This document shows, piece by piece, positions 58,427 to 64,000 of a stretch of 64,000 nucleotides of DNA (position 1 is its first letter; the number at the start of each line of letters is the position of its first letter). Below the pieces are notes generated by a model. It worked only from the letters and a program-made list of their open reading frames with translations, had not been told where the DNA came from and ran no database searches. Source of the stretch: Corynebacterium auriscanis (GTDB lineage Bacteria > Actinomycetota > Actinomycetes > Mycobacteriales > Mycobacteriaceae); NCBI RefSeq assembly GCF_030408435.1, contig NZ_CP047046.1, positions 2,028,572 to 2,092,571 on the forward strand, given 5' to 3'. The position numbers were made by a program, and so were the translations under genes.

Positions 58427-58510
58427 GAACGTGTTTTGCGTTTTGAAACGCGTTTCGCATTTCGAACATGTTTTGCGTTTTGAAACGCGTTTCGCATTTC
58501 GAACGCGTTC
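58427..58510. repeat. Array of five palindromic boxes at 18-19-nt spacing
   Basis: A 37-bp unit occurs twice (58433 and 58470). Boxes: GAACGTGTTT (58427-58436), GAAACGCGTTTC (58445-58456), GAACATGTTT (58464-58473), GAAACGCGTTTC (58482-58493) and GAACGCGTTC (58501-58510). Their centres are 19, 18, 19 and 18 nt apart. Three of them are perfect palindromes of 10-12 bp and a fourth has an 8-bp perfect core. They lie about 325-405 nt upstream of folD and 150-240 nt downstream of the CGNR-type gene. Confidence 0.9.
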
Positions 58511-58663
58511 TGCACACCCCACCGCCGGAAGAAAGCCGAACCTAATCCACGTGAAATGTCTCACGGATTCAGGCGAGGAAGATACTCATCACACCACGGG
58601 CAAGAAAGACGCTGACTGTGGAATGAAGTACTAGTGCTGCCAGTCACGCACTTGTATGAACCG

Positions 58664-59356
58664 TCACCCTTGCTTATTTCGATTCCGATACGCCTGTGCG
58701 TGAGTACGCGCAGCGCAATTCGTGCCCTCGCAAAATTTTCGCGACTTATTCTTGGATAAATCAACAAGGTATCGCTCGCACCCAGGGCGGGCACAACGCC
58801 GGAATCTGTCGATCCCACCCTGCGGTAAGAATCCCAGTAGGCCCAGCCCTGCCTCTACGCGGATGCGCGAAACAGCATCCGCGCTGTCTGCCGCCCAGTC
58901 GATGTGCCAATCCAGATCGTCATGGCGACTGAGATACGGGCGAACACTCAGCACCGCAATTAAACTATTCGTTCGTTCAACGGCGCTTTCCATGTCGGGC
59001 GCGTCCACAATGGCTCGAAGTTCCGCACGTAACTCCTTGATCTCGCGGTTCCATGTCCGTCCGTTTTTCATGCTTCCTTCGTCAACGCGAAACAAACAAT
59101 GATCAGCTACGAAGTGCTGCAACCAGCCAGGAGAATCGACAACATCCTCGTTATCCTCACCCGGCTGGGTTCCGTTCGAACCGGCACTATCTGTCTGAGC
59201 GCCGTTAGATTTCCCAGTACCCGGCTGGGTCCCACGTGTAGTGGCAACGCTTGGTTGGTTCACGCCCGGCTGGACAGCTCCCACAACCCCCGGGTCCGTG
59301 TTAACCAAATCCATGACCAAGGCCATACGAGGTGCGACGTCATGAGTAAAAAGCAT
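58664..59356 (-). CDS. CGNR zinc-finger (ABATE-type) putative transcription regulator
   Basis: A 230-residue protein. The C-terminal CGNR-type zinc finger has RRCARPGCERYLVDLSKNKS then KFCEGTNCAARTHAQAYRNR; Cys pairs are spaced as in stress-induced transcription regulators. The N-terminal ABATE-like region (LVNTDPG, LIAVLSVRPYL) is interrupted by a Gly/Asn/Gln/Thr-rich insertion (about residues 25-70). GTAAGG precedes the ATG. It is divergent from an MFS gene, which it may regulate. Confidence 0.85.
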   Translation of the reverse strand: MLFTHDVAPRMALVMDLVNTDPGVVGAVQPGVNQPSVATTRGTQPGTGKSNGAQTDSAGSNGTQPGEDNEDVVDSPGWLQHFVADHCLFRVDEGSMKNGRTWNREIKELRAELRAIVDAPDMESAVERTNSLIAVLSVRPYLSRHDDLDWHIDWAADSADAVSRIRVEAGLGLLGFLPQGGIDRFRRCARPGCERYLVDLSKNKSRKFCEGTNCAARTHAQAYRNRNKQG

Positions 59357-59439
59357 GTTGACACCTTACCTAATCCCATGTTTCAATGTTCCCTCGTCAT
59401 TAGCAAAATCGTTTTTTGATACTCACACATAGGTCCTCA

Positions 59440-60756
59440 ATGAAATCTACGGCTCACCCCAGCTCCACGTCATCGAGCAACCCGGCTCACCCCAGCTCCT
59501 CCTCACCCAGCAACCCGGCACACGACCGTGTAAAGCCCCCAGAACATCCCAGGACTCGCCCCAGCATGATCGTGGCCATCCTCGCCGTGCTAGCAGTGGG
59601 GTTGAATCTGCGACCGGGAATCACGGGCGTCGCTTTTGTTTTGCCCGGCATAACCGAGGACTTCCACCTCGGATCTACAGCTGCGGGGCTCTTAACAACG
59701 GTGCCAATTTTGGCGTTCGTTTTCCTCTCGTCATCCGCGCCCCGCTGGGGGCACAAATTCGGAGTAGCCCGCTGCATCATGGTTTCGTTGCTTGTGCTGC
59801 TACTCGGATTCACTGTGCGACTCATCCCCGCAGTGACTGCTCTATACATCGGCATGGCTGTCGTTGGCGTAGCCATCACCATCGGGAATGTGCTGCTGCC
59901 GACGTACATCAAACACGCCTATCACCAACAAGCAGGTACGCTCACCGCGGTTTACACCGTGTCCTTATTCCTAGGCCCATTGCTGGCCGCACTTGGAACC
60001 ATCCCACTGACGAATGCCTTAGGATCATGGCGTTGGGGCCTATTCGCCTGGGCCGGACTGATCTTGATTGCGATCCCCCTATGGTTGCCTCACATGCGAG
60101 CCGACGGAAAGGGGATGCGCGGCCAAGGCGCCAAGCATCCTTCCAGTCGCCCGCTGTGGTCCAACCCCATCACGTGGGCAGTGACTACTTATTTCGCAAT
60201 CCTGTCGGTCTTGTTCTACACCATTTCCGCATGGCTGCCCACCATCCTGACCGACCGCGGGATCCCGTTGGAACGCGGATCCAGCATGCTGGCAATCATC
60301 AACTTCACCGCCATTCCCCTGGCCCTATTGATCTCCCTGCGCGTCCACAACAGCGGCTCGCAGCGCTGGGCCACCGTCACCGGTTCCGCACTGTTGGCCA
60401 CAGGTATCTTAGGTATGATCATCGCCCCCACCAGCACGATCGCCATATGGGCAATCGTGTTCGGCATGGGTAACGGTGTAGCAACTGGGGTGGGCTTTTC
60501 CCTACCCCTCTTGCGCTCCGCAAACGGCCCAACAACCGCCACCCTCGCTGCTCTTTCCCAAACAGCGGGCTACACCTTGTCTGCCATGGGACCGATCACA
60601 GCTGGCTTCCTGCACGATCAGACAAATGACTGGATGGTGGTGCTGTGGGTACTATTCGGCATGCTCATCATCCAAGGAATTGCAGGCATGATCGCGGGCA
60701 GGAATATCTCTTTAGACATCACGGGGAATAGCGGGCAAACCGTCGCAAAGTCCTAA
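59440..60756 (+). CDS. MFS transporter, CynX/NimT type
   Basis: A 438-residue protein with about 12 membrane segments, from IVAILAVLAVGLNLRPGI. The motif NLRPGITGVAFVLPGI and the later LPLLRSANGPTTATLAALSQ, TAGYTLSAMGPITAGFL match CynX/NimT exporters of cyanate or nitroimidazole-like compounds; the substrate is unknown here. The N-terminus is Ser/Pro/Asn-rich (about 40 residues). GATACT at 59418-59423 is a likely -10 element. It is divergent from a CGNR-type regulator. Confidence 0.87.
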   Translation: MKSTAHPSSTSSSNPAHPSSSSPSNPAHDRVKPPEHPRTRPSMIVAILAVLAVGLNLRPGITGVAFVLPGITEDFHLGSTAAGLLTTVPILAFVFLSSSAPRWGHKFGVARCIMVSLLVLLLGFTVRLIPAVTALYIGMAVVGVAITIGNVLLPTYIKHAYHQQAGTLTAVYTVSLFLGPLLAALGTIPLTNALGSWRWGLFAWAGLILIAIPLWLPHMRADGKGMRGQGAKHPSSRPLWSNPITWAVTTYFAILSVLFYTISAWLPTILTDRGIPLERGSSMLAIINFTAIPLALLISLRVHNSGSQRWATVTGSALLATGILGMIIAPTSTIAIWAIVFGMGNGVATGVGFSLPLLRSANGPTTATLAALSQTAGYTLSAMGPITAGFLHDQTNDWMVVLWVLFGMLIIQGIAGMIAGRNISLDITGNSGQTVAKS

Positions 60757-60799
60757 ATCCAGGAACAGTCACCGGTTCCACCACACAGCAAGCGCCTAA

Positions 60800-60833
60800 C
60801 CCCGCGCACAAATGCTTGTGTGTTGGCGCGGGT
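60800..60833 (+). terminator. Hairpin downstream of the CynX-type gene, with a nearby repeat
   Basis: CCCGCGC (60801-60807) pairs with GCGCGGG (60826-60832), with an inner ACAA/TTGT stem. No T-run follows. A second copy of the left part (CCTAACCCCGCGCGCACAAATGCTTGG) occurs at about 60855. It separates the MFS gene from the convergent methyltransferase gene. Confidence 0.6.
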
Positions 60834-60887
60834 GTGCAGCACGCGGAGGCAGTGCCTAACCCCGCGCGCACAAATGCTTGGCTCGCC

Positions 60888-61499
60888 TTACTCACCGCCA
60901 GGGAATCCCATCTGCCGCCATGCTTCATAGGTCGCTACGGCCGCCGCATTGGATAGATTCATGCTCCGGCGCCCTGGAAGCATTGGGATCCTCACCCACT
61001 GTGTGACCCGCGGATCATGGAGGACGTCCGGATCCAGCCCCGTCGGCTCTGGACCGAACAACAACACATCCCCCGGCTGATACGTCACATCGGTAAACCA
61101 CACATCCGCTTTCGTGGTGAAAGCGAAAACCCGACTGGGAGCTCTGGTGGGGCGGCGAGGGGCGCCGTTGGAAGAATCCCCAGCGACCGCAGTGCTAGCC
61201 CCCGCGCCAGCAGAAGAAGCCCCAGTTCCGCGCAAAGAAGCCCCCGCGCCAGCAGAGGAAGCAGGCGCCCCACACAGGGAATCGAATGCGTCCCACACCG
61301 AATCGTGCAGGTGAACATCGGCAAGGTCGTGGTAGTCCAACCCGGCGCGGCGCACGTGCTTTTCCTCGAAGTTGAACCCCAGCGGTCCCGCGAGGTGCAG
61401 CGATGCCCCCGTCCCCGCACACATCCGAATTGCGTTGCCGGTATTCGGCGGAATCTGCGGACGGTCGAAAAGGACGTGCAACCCGCCGTGTTCACTCAT
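60888..61499 (-). CDS. trmL: tRNA (cytidine(34)-2'-O)-methyltransferase, TrmL-like SPOUT protein
   Basis: A SpoU/SPOUT methyltransferase: DRPQIPPNTGNAIRMCAGTG is the N-terminal signature, LLFGPEPTGL and RIPMLPGRRSMNLSNAAAV are the knot/SAM-binding motifs. It methylates the wobble ribose of tRNA-Leu in E. coli. ATG 61499 (MSEHGGLHVLF) is used. An Ala/Gly/Ser insertion with GASSAGAGAS-type repeats (about residues 80-125) interrupts the domain. Confidence 0.88.
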   Translation of the reverse strand: MSEHGGLHVLFDRPQIPPNTGNAIRMCAGTGASLHLAGPLGFNFEEKHVRRAGLDYHDLADVHLHDSVWDAFDSLCGAPASSAGAGASLRGTGASSAGAGASTAVAGDSSNGAPRRPTRAPSRVFAFTTKADVWFTDVTYQPGDVLLFGPEPTGLDPDVLHDPRVTQWVRIPMLPGRRSMNLSNAAAVATYEAWRQMGFPGGE

Positions 61500-61601
61500 C
61501 GGGGAACCTTTCACATGACATAAGAAAACTGTTGCCTACGGGGAAGCCAAAGCGTGAGCCCTAGAAAACCCAGTATGGCAATTTTGTGTAGAACGGTAGC
61601 C

Positions 61602-62873
61602 ATGACTGATTCTCAATCTCGCGCTCACCGCACCCATGATGTCGTATTGTTCGGCGCCACGGGATTCGTCGGAAAGCTTACCGCCATCTACCTTGCCGAC
61701 CGCGCACCGGAGGGCACACGGATCGCGTTGGCGGGTCGCGATGAACAAAAACTGGAACAGACCAGGAACGAGATCGCCGCTCAGTACCCTCGCGCAGCCG
61801 AGTTCCCGCTCGTTGTCGCGGACTCCACCGATTCGGCCTCGCTTCAGGCCATGGCAGAATCGACCCGCGTGGTGATCACCACCGTGGGACCTTATCTGCG
61901 CTTCGGCGAGAAGCTCACCGCAGCCTGTGCCACCGCGGGCACCCACTATGTGGATCTGTGTGGCGAAACGCTGTTCATGCGCCAGACCATCGACAATCAC
62001 AACTCCACCGCCCAAGCCACGGGCGCCCGCATCGTCCAATCGTGTGGCTTTGACTCTGTCCCCTCCGATATCGGAATGTTGCTGTTGCACGAGGAAGCCA
62101 AGAAGCACTCGCCTTCTCAATTGGACGACGCCACGCTGATCGTGAAGATGAAGGGTGGCTTGTCTGGCGGCACTGTCGACTCCATCCGCAATCAGTTTGC
62201 CGAGGTCGATAAGAACCCGAAGCTGGGGAAACTGCTGGCAGATCCCTACACCACCTCCCCCGACCGCGATGCGGAGCCGGACTTGGGGGCGCAGCCTGAC
62301 CACGGTTTTGTATCCCTCGATGAGTACGGCGAGAAGGGCGGGTTTGCGGGCCCGTTTGTCATGGCCAGCTGCAACACCCGCGTGGTGCGCCGTTCCAACG
62401 CTTTGCTGGGTTTCGCTTACGGTCCACGTTTGCGCTACCGCGAGTTCATGTATACGGGCAAGGGACTCAAGGGGCGCGCGACGAGCTACGCGATTGGCGC
62501 CGCCCTTGGCGTGGGCATCAAGTTGATTCAAAATGAGAAATTGCGGCCGAAACTGGCGCGGTGGATCCCGGAACCGGGTGAAGGGCCGGACGAAGCCTCG
62601 CGTGAAAACGGGTTCTTCCGAACCACCCACTATGGCACCCTCAGCGATGGCACCCGGATTCGCTCCTCCATGGAGATGCAAGCTGATCCCGGTTACAAAG
62701 GCACGTCCTTGCTGCTGGGCGAGGCCGCCTTGACCTTGGCGCTGCACGAGGATGAGTTGCCGAAGGTCGGCGACAGCGAAACTGGCGGTGGTGTGCTCAC
62801 GCCGGCTACGGGTCTGGGGATGCCTTATGTTCGACGGTTGCGCGAAGCTGGTGTGAAACTCGGCACCGCGTAG
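61602..62873 (+). CDS. Saccharopine dehydrogenase-like / trans-acting enoyl reductase family protein
   Basis: A 423-residue protein with a Rossmann motif, VVLFGATGFVGKLTAIYLA, followed by TVGPYLRFGEKL, CGFDSVPSDIGMLLL and MKGGLSGGTVDS. This matches the actinobacterial family of Rv2449c/Rv2953-like proteins, some of which reduce enoyl intermediates in lipid synthesis. Substrate here is unknown. ATG 61602 (MTDSQSRAH) is chosen over an upstream in-frame ATG-less frame. It is divergent from trmL. Confidence 0.86.
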   Translation: MTDSQSRAHRTHDVVLFGATGFVGKLTAIYLADRAPEGTRIALAGRDEQKLEQTRNEIAAQYPRAAEFPLVVADSTDSASLQAMAESTRVVITTVGPYLRFGEKLTAACATAGTHYVDLCGETLFMRQTIDNHNSTAQATGARIVQSCGFDSVPSDIGMLLLHEEAKKHSPSQLDDATLIVKMKGGLSGGTVDSIRNQFAEVDKNPKLGKLLADPYTTSPDRDAEPDLGAQPDHGFVSLDEYGEKGGFAGPFVMASCNTRVVRRSNALLGFAYGPRLRYREFMYTGKGLKGRATSYAIGAALGVGIKLIQNEKLRPKLARWIPEPGEGPDEASRENGFFRTTHYGTLSDGTRIRSSMEMQADPGYKGTSLLLGEAALTLALHEDELPKVGDSETGGGVLTPATGLGMPYVRRLREAGVKLGTA

Positions 62874-62897
62874 CCTTGGGGGTTGATCGGGCGCGGG

Positions 62898-64000
62898 TTA
62901 GACCTCCACGCCGCTGTTGACCCGCTCGATGAATTCCAGCATCGTATCGCCAATCAATGTGCGCGATGTGGGCTTGACGAACTGATGCCCCTCCCCCGGA
63001 ACAACGAGGAATTCCGGGGTTTGACCCGTCGCGCGCAGAGCCTCGTACAACTGCTGGGATTCATCAATAGGCACGTTCGTATCGTTTTCACCGTGGATGA
63101 ATAGCACAGGTGGAGTGATGTGTTCCGCCTTGTACAGCGGGGAAATCTCCATCAACAATTCCGCATCGTGCATGGGGTAGCCGTACTTCGGTGAAGCCGC
63201 GGAGGCCAACCACGGCTCGGTTGATTCGTAGTAGGTCTCAAAACTCGTCATGCCACAGGCATCGATAACACCGGCGAAGTGATCCGGGTAGCGGGACGCG
63301 GTAAGGACCGCCAAGTAACCGCCATAGCTTCGACCCCCAACGAAAACGCGGCCGGGGTGGGCCAGGTTGGCGTCGAGCAAAAAAGTAACTGTATCGGCAA
63401 CGTCATCCATGGCAGCAAAGCGCCCGTAGCGATCGTCTGCGTGCGAAAAGGCGCGGCCGTGCCCCTTGCTGCCGCGGATGTTTGGGGTGAACACGGTGAT
63501 GCCCGCGCTCACCAGCTGTGACAGGATGTCGTGGTTCACCGGGCGGGATTGGCCCTCCGGGCCGCCGTGCAGATGGACATATACCGGCCGCGCAGCATCC
63601 GGGGTGACCACCACATTGTCCTCGCCCTGGCTGGTTGCCGCGTTGTCTGCTTCCGGATTGCTCACCGCGGGGGCTGGATCCGGCATGTACAACCATCCCG
63701 ACAGCTCCAACCCGTCACGGGCCACATAGTGGACCAATTCGGGTGTGGGTAACCGCCCGGCGCGGCTGCGCTCTTCCAAACGCGCTGAGCGGTCCGGGTC
63801 CAGTGGCTCCACGCGCCCGGCATCAACCTGCAGGATCTCCACCGTCGGAGGCAAGTTCGGCCCCTCCACTGTCAGTGCCAACAGGCCTCCGTCGTCCGTA
63901 ATCGACAAACCAAAAGCCACCATGCCCGGCAACTCCACGGTGCGACGAACCTGCACGCGCTGAGCTTCCCCCAACATGAGCACTTCCAAGCTGGACACCC
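62898..64000 (-). CDS. S9-family (prolyl oligopeptidase-like) peptidase, partial
   Basis: The C-terminal catalytic domain: RPVYVHLHGGPEGQSRP, NIRGSKGHGRAFSHADD, catalytic Ser in FVGGRSYGGYLAV, Asp in HGENDTNVPI and His in VPGEGHQF. The N-terminal part (beta-propeller) continues beyond the right edge, as the frame is open to the end of the window. It is typical of S9C oligopeptidases. An Ala/Asp/Gln insertion (about residues 110-128 of the visible part) separates the domains. Confidence 0.88.
   Translation of the reverse strand, partial: VSSLEVLMLGEAQRVQVRRTVELPGMVAFGLSITDDGGLLALTVEGPNLPPTVEILQVDAGRVEPLDPDRSARLEERSRAGRLPTPELVHYVARDGLELSGWLYMPDPAPAVSNPEADNAATSQGEDNVVVTPDAARPVYVHLHGGPEGQSRPVNHDILSQLVSAGITVFTPNIRGSKGHGRAFSHADDRYGRFAAMDDVADTVTFLLDANLAHPGRVFVGGRSYGGYLAVLTASRYPDHFAGVIDACGMTSFETYYESTEPWLASAASPKYGYPMHDAELLMEISPLYKAEHITPPVLFIHGENDTNVPIDESQQLYEALRATGQTPEFLVVPGEGHQFVKPTSRTLIGDTMLEFIERVNSGVEV

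Noticed and set aside
58427..58510. LexA (SOS) boxes or a parS site
   Set aside because: GAAC and GTTC arms are 2 nt apart, not the 4 nt of the actinobacterial SOS box, and the TGTTTCACGTGAAACA parS core is absent (only CACGTGAAA at about 58548).
61536..62747. 403-codon open frame on the minus strand
   Set aside because: It lies antisense to the saccharopine dehydrogenase-like gene; the product is His/Gly/Arg-rich and has no family sequence, as expected for GC-rich shadow frames.

Overview
The window looks like a chromosomal segment of a Corynebacterium species, fairly GC-rich. The evidence is the gene content and its order: a biotin carboxylase/BCCP fusion (AccBC) beside a thiosulfate sulfurtransferase, an acyl-CoA carboxylase beta subunit with its AccE epsilon subunit, Maf, BirA, PurK and PurE; a monomeric NADP isocitrate dehydrogenase; a metY-metX pair with McbR-like operators; prpD-prpC; and a TrpS/YhjD/Upp neighbourhood. 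From memory, much of this order matches C. glutamicum. Many genes seem to have very short or no leaders, as is usual in the genus. I saw no rRNA, tRNA, CRISPR array, insertion sequence or prophage.

Layout. 1-2.85 kb: a sensor kinase, response regulator and ABC ATPase on the minus strand. 2.9-7.9 kb: a trehalose-type sugar ABC importer (ATPase, lipoprotein, two permeases, small membrane protein). 8.1-10.3 kb: an SDR and a YdcF-like membrane protein. 10.3-13.9 kb: purE, purK, a PH-like membrane protein and birA, divergent from 13.9-16.7 kb accD-accE-maf. 16.9-19.6 kb: prpC and prpD without prpB. 19.7-23.8 kb: an ATP-grasp-like protein, sseA and accBC. 24.1-28.6 kb: a membrane protein, glpK, a DUF1707 protein and a succinate-semialdehyde-type dehydrogenase. 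28.8-34.4 kb: M20 amidohydrolase, punA-pmmB, an Lrp regulator and upp. 34.7-37.6 kb: a poorly characterised cluster with a small helical protein, an NlpC/P60 peptidase, a 54-residue ORF and a two-repeat protein. 37.8-42.3 kb: a ribose-type sugar ABC importer and adenosine deaminase. 42.4-48.2 kb: YhjD, TrpS, a UPF0126 protein, exonuclease III and an MFS exporter. 48.4-53.7 kb: icd convergent with sucC-sucD, then a His-rich unknown. 54.1-56.6 kb: metY-metX. 56.7-61.5 kb: a DUF3017 protein, folD, a CGNR regulator divergent from a CynX-type MFS, and a TrmL-like methyltransferase. 61.6-64 kb: a saccharopine-dehydrogenase-like reductase and a partial S9 peptidase.

How the genes fit together. AccBC, AccD, AccE and BirA are the parts of a biotin-dependent acyl-CoA carboxylase, of the kind that feeds fatty or mycolic acid synthesis. 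The AccD here lacks the usual active-site glycine motifs and stands alone where C. glutamicum has two. PrpC/PrpD, Icd and SucCD link propionate and central carbon metabolism. PunA, PmmB, Upp and Add form a purine/pyrimidine and sugar-phosphate salvage group beside a sugar importer.

The most striking non-gene property is the density of short tandem duplications. Intergenic ones have unit lengths of 28-71 bp that need not be multiples of three; one spans the gabD stop codon. Those inside genes have units of 30, 57 or 72 bp and keep the frame. Other notable DNA elements are a 58-bp palindromic element present twice at convergent gene junctions, a structured leader ending in an intrinsic terminator upstream of a permease gene, and a regularly spaced palindrome array upstream of folD.
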